A DNA stretch of 48,555 bases from Clostridium sp. CAG:451 (lineage in GTDB: Bacteria; Bacillota_I; Bacilli_A; RF39; UBA660). Of this stretch, positions 40,963 through 48,555 are shown in pieces. How positions within the stretch are numbered: position 1 is the stretch's first letter; the number at the start of each line of letters is the position of its first letter. Position numbers and translations under genes: made by a program. The DNA lies in the NCBI GenBank assembly GCA_000438295.1, contig FR901034.1, forward strand, positions 1 through 48,555, written 5' to 3'. The notes under the pieces are model-generated. The model had not been told where the DNA came from. It saw nothing but the letters and a program-made list of their open reading frames with translations, and did not search any database.

Positions 40963-42087
40963 ATGAAATTTTCAATTAAAAAAGAAATATTATTAGAAGC
41001 ACTTAATAAAGTGTCAAAAGCAATATCAACTAAAAATGTAATACCAGTCTTAGCAGGTATCAAGTTTCACCTTACAAAAAAGAAATTAACTCTTACTGCT
41101 AGTGATAATGATATTACAATAGAAACTTCAATACCATGTGACAATGAAAATATAATCTTAAAAGAAGAAGGAAGTATTATTATTCAAGGTAAATATATAT
41201 TAGATATAGTAAGAAAATTACCTGATCCATTTATTAATATAGAAGTAGTGGATGATTTAAAGATATTAATATATACTGAAAATAGTGAATTTAACTTAAA
41301 TGGTATTAGTGAAAAAGAATATCCATCTATTGAATTAGTAGAAAGTAAAAATCATATTGAACTATCTAAAACACTATTAAAAGAAATAGTTAATCAAACA
41401 GCGTTTGCCACTAGTATAGATGAGAATAAAGCTATATTAAATGGTATAAATTTTAATATTATTGGTAATATATTAGAATGTAATGCAACCGATTCATATA
41501 GATTAGCAAGAAAAATTATACCTTTATCAACAAGTTCTGAGGAAAACATGAATATTGTTATCCCTAGTAGAAATCTTGTAGAATTTACAAGAATATTAGG
41601 TGAAGGTGATGAAAAAATAGAAGTACATATCTTCAATAATAAAATATTATTTAAAAATCAAAACTTATTATTTCAATCTCGCTTAATAAATGGTACTTAT
41701 CCAAATACTTCTAATTTATTGCCTAAGGAAGATCAAGTAAAATTACATTTTAATATTAATGATTTTTACAATGTAGTTGATCGCGTAAGCATTTTAACAA
41801 GTGATAAAGATAAAAATATAGTAACTATGGAAACAAATGGTGATACGTTAATAATGAAATCATCAAGTGCTGAAATTGGTAGAGTAGAAGAAAAAATGTC
41901 TATTAAGAAAGATAGAGATTTAGATATTAAAATTTCTTTCAGTGCTAGATATATGATGGATGCTTTGAAATCTTTTCCTACAGATACTGTTGAATTATCA
42001 TTTGTTGGAGAAATAAAACCTATCGTTTTAAAAAGCAGTGAAGATGATACCTTAACACAATTAGTGCTACCAATTAGAACATATTAG
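40963..42087 (+). CDS. dnaN: DNA polymerase III sliding clamp (beta subunit)
   Basis: A 374-residue clamp of three repeated domains that dimerises around DNA and tethers polymerase. It begins MKFSIKKEILLEALNKVSKA and ends with the conserved LVLPIRTY, the binding-pocket strand for clamp-interacting peptides. Length is normal. Its SD (GAAGGAAT) follows the AT-rich unwinding tract. It is terminated by a strong hairpin before the comK-like gene. Confidence 0.95.
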   Translation: MKFSIKKEILLEALNKVSKAISTKNVIPVLAGIKFHLTKKKLTLTASDNDITIETSIPCDNENIILKEEGSIIIQGKYILDIVRKLPDPFINIEVVDDLKILIYTENSEFNLNGISEKEYPSIELVESKNHIELSKTLLKEIVNQTAFATSIDENKAILNGINFNIIGNILECNATDSYRLARKIIPLSTSSEENMNIVIPSRNLVEFTRILGEGDEKIEVHIFNNKILFKNQNLLFQSRLINGTYPNTSNLLPKEDQVKLHFNINDFYNVVDRVSILTSDKDKNIVTMETNGDTLIMKSSSAEIGRVEEKMSIKKDRDLDIKISFSARYMMDALKSFPTDTVELSFVGEIKPIVLKSSEDDTLTQLVLPIRTY

Positions 42088-42114
42088 AAATATGAAAAAT
42101 GTATAATTTGTTAA

Positions 42115-42142
42115 AAAAACTGGTAAAAATGCCAGTTTTTTT
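42115..42142 (+). terminator. Terminator of dnaN
   Basis: AAAAACTGG/CCAGTTTTT (42115-42123 and 42132-42140) with T run. It separates dnaN transcription from the comK-like gene. Confidence 0.8.
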
Positions 42143-42156
42143 CATTTTCTTACTAT

Positions 42157-42223
42157 TATCGACATAAAACGATAAAATTCGACAATATAATATAGTAGAC
42201 TGATAGTAAACATTTTGATGTTT
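42157..42223 (+). promoter_or_regulatory. Promoter and possible operators of the comK-like gene
   Basis: The -10 is TATAAT (42186-42191), but no good -35 is seen at 17 bases, which suits an activated promoter. Upstream lie an inverted repeat TATCG-N8-CGATA (42157-42174) and direct repeats TCGACA (42159, 42179) 20 bases apart. Downstream an AAACAT-N4-ATGTTT palindrome (42208-42223) ends just before the SD AGGGGG. Confidence 0.45.
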
Positions 42224-42238
42224 TAGGGGGAAATTTAA

Positions 42239-42694
42239 ATGAAAGATTATGAAATTAATGATGCCACTTTAGCAATCATACCAGAAACAAGAATGACTTC
42301 TGTAGTAGTAGAAGCTGATTACAAGTATAATGTAGAGGGAAAACCACTAAAGATAATTGACTATAGCTGTAAATATTTTGGTAGCTCGTATCTTGGAAGA
42401 AGAGAAGGAGCAAAGCAAATATTAAAAACTTCTTATAAGTTACCTATAATGGTTGACGATAGTAGAAATGTAATTTTTTTTCCTACAGTATCACCTGAAG
42501 AAAATAATTGCTCATGGTTAGCTTTGAATAGGATAGAAACTATAAATCCAGTAAAGAAAAGAAAAGACTATACAGAAGTAGTATTTGATAATGGAAAAAA
42601 ATTAAACATTCCAATTTCATACAAATCAATGGAAAATCAGATTCTTAGAGCTAGTCGTTTAGAATCTGTTATTAGAAACAGAAAAAATCAATAA
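42239..42694 (+). CDS. ComK-family transcription regulator between dnaN and recF
   Basis: A 151-residue protein matching the competence master regulator ComK over nearly its whole length: DYEINDATLAIIPE at the N-terminus, CKYFGSSYLGRREGA (44-58), PIMVD (69-73), FFPT (80-83), CSWL, FDNGK and PISYKSMENQ (125-134). Bacillus ComK is about 192 residues. This one ends some 35-40 residues earlier, losing the region that includes the C-terminal tail. ComK binds paired AAAA-N5-TTTT boxes and activates DNA-uptake genes. The usual gene here is yaaA (S4 domain), which is absent. It has its own promoter and terminator. Whether it controls competence is unknown. Confidence 0.85.
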   Translation: MKDYEINDATLAIIPETRMTSVVVEADYKYNVEGKPLKIIDYSCKYFGSSYLGRREGAKQILKTSYKLPIMVDDSRNVIFFPTVSPEENNCSWLALNRIETINPVKKRKDYTEVVFDNGKKLNIPISYKSMENQILRASRLESVIRNRKNQ

Positions 42695-42710
42695 TTTTTT
42701 TGCTAACAGG

Positions 42711-42741
42711 CTAACATCGTTAAATGATGTTGGTCTTTTTT
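42711..42741 (+). terminator. Terminator of the comK-like gene
   Basis: CTAACATC/GATGTTGG (42711-42718 and 42726-42733, with G-U pairs) followed by CTTTTTT. Confidence 0.7.
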
Positions 42742-42831
42742 GTATAAATTTAAATTATATAAAAATAATGGAATTTTAGTTACGGAATAAGTCAAAAAAA
42801 GCAACTTTTTCTATTTTATTTAAACCAAGTA

Positions 42832-42840
42832 TGATATAAT
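42832..42840 (+). promoter_or_regulatory. Promoter of recF-gyrB-gyrA
   Basis: Extended -10 TGA-TATAAT (42832-42840) with a poor -35. It lies 46 bases before a mini-ORF that overlaps recF. Confidence 0.5.
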
Positions 42841-42885
42841 ATTCTTGCGTGTATGGGTATACTGAAAATAGGTGAAGGTGAAAAT

Positions 42886-42918
42886 ATGAAGGCTTTTTTG
42901 ACTAAAAATGGTAATTAA
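42886..42918 (+). CDS. Ten-codon leader ORF overlapping the recF start
   Basis: ATG at 42886 is preceded by GGTGAAGGTGAAAAT (good SD) and encodes MKAFLTKNGN, ending in TAA at 42916-42918. recF begins at 42908 inside it in another frame and lacks a well-spaced SD of its own. Translational coupling is inferred. Confidence 0.4.
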   Translation: MKAFLTKNGN

Positions 42919-44023
42919 ACGGTTAAATTTAGTTAATTTTCGTAATTATAGTAAAGTTAATTTAGAACTAGGACCATCTATGAATATATTTATTGGGGAA
43001 AATGCTTCGGGAAAAACAAATATATTAGAGTCGATAGTTGTTTTAGCATTAACAAAGTCTTATAAGAATATTAATGAAAATAATTTAATAAGGCTTGCTA
43101 AAAAGAAGACTAAAATAAAAGGAACTGTTAAAAATGATAAATCATTAAAAAATTTAGAAATAGAAATTATGGAGACAGAAAAAGTAGTAAAAGTTAACAA
43201 TAAGAGAGTTTATTGTTTAGCTGATTATATATCTAACTTAAATATTGTGCTTTTTACTCCAGATGATTTAGAACTAATAAAAGGTTCTCCTAGTATTCGT
43301 AGAAATTTACTAAATATGGAGCTTAGTCAGCTTTCATCTTTATATTTAAATACCTATAATCAATATAATAAAATATTAAGAACACGTAATGAATATCTAA
43401 AAATTCTTTTTACTAATAATATTGCTGATAAGAAATATCTTGATATTTTAACTGAACAATTAATAGATAAAGCAATTGTTATTTATAAGCTTAGAAATGA
43501 ATATTTAGAAAAAATTAATAGAAATATTAATAATATTTTTAAGAATATTACTGGTGAAGAGAACTTATCAATTCTGTACAAGCCAAATATTTCCTTTGAT
43601 AATTATGAAGATGACAGTTTGAAAAAGACAATGATGGAAATCTTGAACAAGAATTATCAAAGAGAACTTCATATCGGTATGACTATGTTTGGTCCACATC
43701 GTGATGATTTCCAATTCCAACTTAATGATGTGGATATGAAGCTATTTTCTTCACAAGGTCAACAAAAAAGTGCAGTCTTAGCTTATAAATTATCAACCAT
43801 ACCAATATTTGAGGAGAAAAATGGTACTAAACCAGTTTTGTTATTAGATGATATTTTTAGTGAACTTGATTTAAAAAAGAAAAATCGTTTATTAAAGTAT
43901 GTAAATCAGGATATTCAAAGTATTATAACAACCACTGATTTGAAAAATATTTCTAAAAAATCATTGGAGAATGCAACAATATTTAAAGTAAGTAATGGTA
44001 ATGTTGAAAGGAGTAATAATTAA
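42908..44023 (+). CDS. recF: DNA replication and repair protein RecF
   Basis: A 371-residue SMC-like ATPase that helps load RecA at gaps. Walker A is GENASGKTNILESI. The signature region contains SSQGQQKSAVLAYKL and Walker B VLLLDDIFSELD. The first residues (MVIKRLNLVNFRNYSKV) match the family start. It ends in a TAATG overlap with gyrB. The small yaaB/remB gene often found between recF and gyrB is missing. Confidence 0.94.
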   Translation: MVIKRLNLVNFRNYSKVNLELGPSMNIFIGENASGKTNILESIVVLALTKSYKNINENNLIRLAKKKTKIKGTVKNDKSLKNLEIEIMETEKVVKVNNKRVYCLADYISNLNIVLFTPDDLELIKGSPSIRRNLLNMELSQLSSLYLNTYNQYNKILRTRNEYLKILFTNNIADKKYLDILTEQLIDKAIVIYKLRNEYLEKINRNINNIFKNITGEENLSILYKPNISFDNYEDDSLKKTMMEILNKNYQRELHIGMTMFGPHRDDFQFQLNDVDMKLFSSQGQQKSAVLAYKLSTIPIFEEKNGTKPVLLLDDIFSELDLKKKNRLLKYVNQDIQSIITTTDLKNISKKSLENATIFKVSNGNVERSNN

Positions 44024-45948
44024 TGGAAAAAGAAAATTTAGCAAAATATGATTCTTCAGCCATTCAGGTATTAGAAGGATTAGAAGCTGTAAGAAAAAGA
44101 CCTGGTATGTATATTGGAACTACAAGTAGTAGAGGACTACACCATTTAGTATGGGAAATAGTTGATAATGCTATAGATGAAGCCTTAGCAGGTTACTGTA
44201 CTCATATTGAGGTAACTATTGAAAAGAATAATAGTATTACTGTTAAAGATGACGGACGTGGTATACCAGTAGATATTCATCCAAAAACTGGAAAAAGTAC
44301 TGTAGAAACTGTATATACAGTTTTACATGCTGGTGGAAAGTTCGGCGGTGGAGGATACAAAGTATCTGGTGGTCTTCATGGTGTTGGTGCCAGTGTAGTT
44401 AATGCCTTATCTACATATCTAGAGGTAAAAGTATATAAAAACGGTCATGTTTACTATCAAAAATATACTAACGGTGGACATCCAGTTGAACCTTTAAAAA
44501 TTATAGGTGATTGTGATGAAGATCGTACAGGAACAACGGTAACATTTTTACCAGATGCATCTATTTTTCAGGAAACTACTGTATTTGATTATGATATATT
44601 ACGAAATAGATTACGTGAGCTTGCATTTTTAAATCGTGGTCTTAGAATTACACTATATGATGATAGAGAAGCAGATAAAAAAGAGTCTTTTTGTTACGAA
44701 GGTGGAATACGTGAATATGTTGAACTTTTAAACAAATCTAAGCAGCCAATACACAATACTATTATTGATGTAATAGGACAAGAAGGAGACATCATGTTAG
44801 AAGTTGCTATGCAGTATAATGAAACATATAGTTCTAGTATTTATTCATTTGTAAATAATATAACAACTCCAGAAGGTGGAACTCATGAGGATGGAGTCAG
44901 AATGGCTCTTACAAGAATACTAAATAAGTATGCCCAAAGTACTGGTATGATGAAAGATAAGGATGATTCCTTAACTGGCGACGATGTTAAGGAAGGATTA
45001 ACAATGATTGTTTCTATAAAACATCCTAATCCTCAGTTTGAAGGTCAAACAAAAACTAAACTTGGAAATAGTGAAGTTCGTGGTATAGCAAATAGAATTT
45101 TTTCGGCAAACCTAGAGAGGTTTTTAATGGAGCACCCAGATGAAGCAAAAATAATTATAGAAAAAGCTATGACAGCTTCAAGAGCTAGAGTAGCAGCTAA
45201 AAAAGCAAGAGAATTAACAAGAAGAAAAGGTGATTTAGATGTCACTAATTTCTACGGAAAATTATCTGATTGTAAGAGTAAAGATGCCTCAGAAAGCGAG
45301 ATATTCCTAGTAGAAGGTGATTCTGCTGGTGGTTCTGCTATAAAAGGTAGAGATAGTATGACACAAGCAATTTTACCATTAAGAGGAAAAATACTTAATG
45401 TAGAAAAGGCAAGATTAGATAGAGCTTTATCAAATGAAGAAATTCGTACTATTATAACAGCTTTTGGTACTGGTATTGGTGAAGAATTTGATTTATCAAA
45501 ACTTAGATATAATAAAATTATTATTATGACAGATGCTGATGTAGATGGTAGTCATATTAGAGTATTACTTTTAACATTATTTTACCGCTTTTTTAAGCCG
45601 ATTGTTGAAGCTGGACATGTGTATGCCGCACAACCACCTTTATTCGTTATAAAGCATGGAAAAACTATCAAATACGTTTTAAATGAGCAAGAAAGAGATG
45701 AATACTTAGCAACACTTTCTCCAAATACTAAATATGATATAGCTAGAATGAAAGGTTTAGGAGAAATGGATGCTGAAGAATTAAATGAAACAACAATGGA
45801 TATTCATAAGAGAGTATTAAGACAAATAACTGTTGAAGATGCCTTAGCTGCTGATGAAACATTCTCTAAGCTAATGGGTGAAGAAGTAGGACCTAGAAGA
45901 GAATTTATAGAAACAAATGCAACTTATGTTGAAAACTTAGATATATAG
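44023..45948 (+). CDS. gyrB: DNA gyrase subunit B
   Basis: A 641-residue ATPase subunit of gyrase. The GHKL ATPase is at the N-terminus (VDNAIDEALAG, DDGRGIPVDIHP, GGLHGVGASVVNALS). The TOPRIM domain has EGDSAGGSA and DADVDGSHIR, with the typical IMTDADVDG. The C-terminal MKGLGEMDAEEL is intact. The start codon overlaps the recF stop by one base, so the two are coupled. Length is typical of the short GyrB form of Gram-positives. Confidence 0.96.
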   Translation: MEKENLAKYDSSAIQVLEGLEAVRKRPGMYIGTTSSRGLHHLVWEIVDNAIDEALAGYCTHIEVTIEKNNSITVKDDGRGIPVDIHPKTGKSTVETVYTVLHAGGKFGGGGYKVSGGLHGVGASVVNALSTYLEVKVYKNGHVYYQKYTNGGHPVEPLKIIGDCDEDRTGTTVTFLPDASIFQETTVFDYDILRNRLRELAFLNRGLRITLYDDREADKKESFCYEGGIREYVELLNKSKQPIHNTIIDVIGQEGDIMLEVAMQYNETYSSSIYSFVNNITTPEGGTHEDGVRMALTRILNKYAQSTGMMKDKDDSLTGDDVKEGLTMIVSIKHPNPQFEGQTKTKLGNSEVRGIANRIFSANLERFLMEHPDEAKIIIEKAMTASRARVAAKKARELTRRKGDLDVTNFYGKLSDCKSKDASESEIFLVEGDSAGGSAIKGRDSMTQAILPLRGKILNVEKARLDRALSNEEIRTIITAFGTGIGEEFDLSKLRYNKIIIMTDADVDGSHIRVLLLTLFYRFFKPIVEAGHVYAAQPPLFVIKHGKTIKYVLNEQERDEYLATLSPNTKYDIARMKGLGEMDAEELNETTMDIHKRVLRQITVEDALAADETFSKLMGEEVGPRREFIETNATYVENLDI

Positions 45949-45958
45949 GAGGTAAAAA

Positions 45959-48412
45959 ATGGATCGATTAGAAACAAATAATATAGTTAAAGAAGTTCAA
46001 GATTCCTTTTTGGAATATTCAATGAGTGTAATTGTAGCAAGAGCACTTCCTGATTTAAGAGATGGTCTTAAACCTGTTCATCGCCGTATTCTATATTCTA
46101 TGTTTGAGTCTGGGTATACACCAGATAAACCACATCGAAAGAGTGCTAAAACGGTAGGAGAGGTTATGGGTAATTATCATCCACATGGCGATAGTTCTAT
46201 CTATGAAGCTATGGTAAGAATGGCTCAAGACTTTTCTTATAGATATATGCTAATTGATGGACATGGTAACTTTGGTAACATTGAAGGTTATGGAGCAGCT
46301 GCAATGCGTTACACAGAAACTAGACTTTCTAAAATATCGCTTGAATTATTGAGAAATATTAATAAAAATACAGTTAATTTTATTCCAAACTTTGATGAAA
46401 CAACTAAAGAGCCAGAAGTTTTGCCTTCAAGGTTTCCTAATATTTTAGTAAATGGAACAACTGGTATAGCTGTAGGTATGGCAACTAACATTCCTCCTCA
46501 TAACTTAGGAGAAGTAATAGATGGTTGTGTTGCTTATATTGATAACCATGATATTACACTAGATGAATTAATGAAATATATTAAAGGACCAGATTTTCCA
46601 ACAGGTGCTAATATCCTAGGAAATAGTGGTATAAGAAAAGCTTATGAAACCGGCCGTGGTTCAATTACAATAAGAAGTAAAGCTACTATTGAAGAAAAAA
46701 ATGGTCGTCATTATATAATAATTGATGAGGTTCCATACGGTGTTAATACTTTAGAATTAAAAAATAAAGTTGCAGAACTTGTTCATAATAAGACAATTGA
46801 AGGAATATCTGATTATCATTCTGATTTAAAAAATGGTATTAAGATAACAATTACTTTAAAGAAAGATGCTAATGCTCAAGTTGTACTAAATAAATTATTT
46901 AAACATACTGCTTTTCAAACAACCTATGGAATAATATTTTTGATGCTAGATCAAGGGGTTCCAAAAACTTTAGGATTAAAAGATATTATAGTTAAGTATA
47001 TTGATTATCAAAAAGAAGTAATAATTCGTAGAACAAAATATGATTTAGATGTAGCCGAGAAAAGAGTACATATCTTAGAAGGATTAAAAATAGCCCTTGA
47101 TCATATTGATGCAGTTATTAAACTAATTCGTGGTTCAAAAACTGATGAAGAAGCTCGTTCTGGACTAATTAATCAATTTGGATTAACTGAGATTCAAGCA
47201 AATTCGATTTTAGAAATGAAACTACGTCGTTTAACTGGCTTAGAGCGCGAAAAGATAGAAAACGAATTGAATGAATTGTTAAAGACTATTGAGAAACTTA
47301 AAGAAATATTAAGTAGTGATGAAAATATTTTGAAAGTTATCAAAGAAGAATTACTAGAAATAAAAGACAAGTATGCTGATGAAAGACGTACTAATATAGA
47401 TATGACAGCTATAGAGTATATAGAGGATGAATCTTTAATACCTGTAGAGGATATAATAGTAACTTTAACCAATAAGGGCTACATTAAACGTATGAAATCA
47501 GATACATATAGAGCCCAAAATAGAGGCGGTGTTGGAATAAGAGGCATGTCAACTAATGAGGAAGATTTTGTAGAACAAGTAATTCCAATGAAAACACATG
47601 ATTATTTATTATTCTTTTCGAATAGTGGAAAGGTGTACCGACTAAAAGGTTATGAAATTCCAGAATTTAGTAGACAGTCAAAAGGAATACCAATAGTTAA
47701 TTTATTATCATTAGATAAAAACGAAAACATACGTTCGATGGTTGAGTTAGACTCAAATGAAGATAAAATTAAGTATTTGCTATTTACTACAAAAAACGGT
47801 TTAGTAAAGAGAACACCTATTGAGGAATTTAATAACATAAGAAAAAGCGGAAAAATTTCAATTATACTAAAGGAAAATGATGAACTGATTGCTGTAAGAA
47901 AAACTACTGGTACAGATGAGGTTGTAATTGGAGCTAAAAATGGTAGAATGGTAAGATTTAATGAAACTGAAATTAGATCAATGGGTCGTGGAACTTCCGG
48001 AGTTAAAGGTATAGATTTGACTGATAGTGAAGTAGTAAGTTCTGAAATAATCAATTCCGGAGAAGAAATTTTAATTGTAACTGAAAAAGGTTATGGAAAG
48101 AAAACTTTAATAGATGAATATAGATTGACTCATAGAGGTAGCAAGGGTGTGAAAGCCTTGAATATAACAGAAAAAAATGGAAATATGGTTGCATTGAAGT
48201 ATGTTAATCCAAACAATGTTGATAAATTAGATGTTATGATAATAACAGATAGTGGTATAATTATGAGGATGCCATTATCACAAATTTCAACATTGAAACG
48301 AACAACTCAAGGAAATAAATTAATTAATTTAAAAGAAAATCAAAAAGTAGCAACTATAGCTATTGTAGAAAAAGAAATTGAATCAGATCAAGAAGAAGAG
48401 AAAAATCAATAG
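45959..48412 (+). CDS. gyrA: DNA gyrase subunit A
   Basis: An 817-residue breakage-reunion subunit. The quinolone-determining region reads HPHGDSSIYEAM: Ser79 at the E. coli 83 position and Glu83 at the 87 position, a wild-type pattern. The active-site tyrosine is Tyr118 in AAMRYTETRL. The C-terminal beta-pinwheel includes the GyrA-box-like QNRGGVG, supporting gyrase rather than topoisomerase IV. SD AGGAGG. It ends with an acidic tail. No strong terminator follows. Confidence 0.96.
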   Translation: MDRLETNNIVKEVQDSFLEYSMSVIVARALPDLRDGLKPVHRRILYSMFESGYTPDKPHRKSAKTVGEVMGNYHPHGDSSIYEAMVRMAQDFSYRYMLIDGHGNFGNIEGYGAAAMRYTETRLSKISLELLRNINKNTVNFIPNFDETTKEPEVLPSRFPNILVNGTTGIAVGMATNIPPHNLGEVIDGCVAYIDNHDITLDELMKYIKGPDFPTGANILGNSGIRKAYETGRGSITIRSKATIEEKNGRHYIIIDEVPYGVNTLELKNKVAELVHNKTIEGISDYHSDLKNGIKITITLKKDANAQVVLNKLFKHTAFQTTYGIIFLMLDQGVPKTLGLKDIIVKYIDYQKEVIIRRTKYDLDVAEKRVHILEGLKIALDHIDAVIKLIRGSKTDEEARSGLINQFGLTEIQANSILEMKLRRLTGLEREKIENELNELLKTIEKLKEILSSDENILKVIKEELLEIKDKYADERRTNIDMTAIEYIEDESLIPVEDIIVTLTNKGYIKRMKSDTYRAQNRGGVGIRGMSTNEEDFVEQVIPMKTHDYLLFFSNSGKVYRLKGYEIPEFSRQSKGIPIVNLLSLDKNENIRSMVELDSNEDKIKYLLFTTKNGLVKRTPIEEFNNIRKSGKISIILKENDELIAVRKTTGTDEVVIGAKNGRMVRFNETEIRSMGRGTSGVKGIDLTDSEVVSSEIINSGEEILIVTEKGYGKKTLIDEYRLTHRGSKGVKALNITEKNGNMVALKYVNPNNVDKLDVMIITDSGIIMRMPLSQISTLKRTTQGNKLINLKENQKVATIAIVEKEIESDQEEEKNQ

Positions 48413-48522
48413 TAATTTTTCTTTTTTTGTTTCCAGTAAATAATTTAATTAAGCAAATAAATAGACAATATGCAAGTTAAAAGAAAAATATAAGATCAAA
48501 TAAAACAATTAGTATAATTCAA

Positions 48523-48538
48523 TATTTCACGTGAAACA
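48523..48538. promoter_or_regulatory. parS: parS-like centromere site
   Basis: The 16-mer at 48523-48538 matches the Bacillus parS consensus TGTTTCACGTGAAACA at 15 of 16 positions (A for G at position 2). It is intergenic, downstream of gyrA, about 8-9 kb from the origin, where ParB loading sites are expected. The remaining 48413-48555 sequence holds nothing else I can identify. Confidence 0.85.
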
Positions 48539-48555
48539 AAAATAGTGGAAAAAAA

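Noticed and set aside
1..48555. CRISPR arrays, insertion sequences, tRNA or rRNA genes
   Set aside because: No regularly spaced repeats, transposase frames, cloverleaf arms or rRNA motifs were recognised on either strand by reading; a computational scan was not possible.

Overview
The window is a chromosomal replication-origin region from an AT-rich, spore-forming member of the Bacillota. The most likely placement is class Bacilli, possibly an uncultured lineage near Erysipelotrichales or RF39; the exact taxon is inferred, not shown. The evidence is the Bacillus-like gene order around dnaA, the RNA polymerase delta subunit, SpoIIQ and SpoIIR, paired Noc/ParB proteins, a ComK-family protein and extensive Shine-Dalgarno sites. 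UGA ends several genes (for example at the mnmE and rsmG junctions), so the standard bacterial code applies and this is not a code-4 mollicute. No rRNA, tRNA, CRISPR array or insertion sequence was seen.

The origin lies at about 39.2-40.94 kb as two DnaA-box clusters flanking dnaA. The right cluster ends in two boxes, TTA triplets and an AT-rich tract, as expected for the unwinding site. To the right, on the plus strand, are dnaA, dnaN, a ComK-like regulator in the place where yaaA usually sits, recF, gyrB and gyrA, then a near-consensus parS site at the window edge. To the left, on the minus strand, are rpmH, rnpA, yidC, jag, an unknown gene coupled to mnmE-mnmG-rsmG, noc, parA-parB-mscS-DUF951-abgT, ychF, rpsF-ssb-rpsR, and a seven-gene operon (DHH phosphoesterase, rplI, dnaB, M23 peptidase, walJ, rlmH, ung).

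From 17.7 to 15.2 kb two plus-strand genes (a class A penicillin-binding protein and a LemA protein) run head-on to replication. Further left the order again resembles the Bacillus ywi-ywl-ywm region: ywiB-argS, rpoE, prfA-prmC, spoIIR, mntP, a new 50-residue ORF, murA, an SGNH hydrolase, rpmE, an unknown gene, rpiB, ywzB, spoIIQ, mbl/mreB and tagO. The left edge holds an AgrC/AgrA-like two-component pair with no visible peptide gene.

Most of the window is replication, segregation, translation and envelope housekeeping. The unusual points are the ComK homologue inside the dnaN-recF interval, a second DnaA-box cluster about 33 kb from the origin, a Noc-like protein with a roughly 230-residue disordered insert and no membrane-targeting helix, a GdpP-type phosphodiesterase reduced to its catalytic half, and two unrecognised genes in conserved operons.
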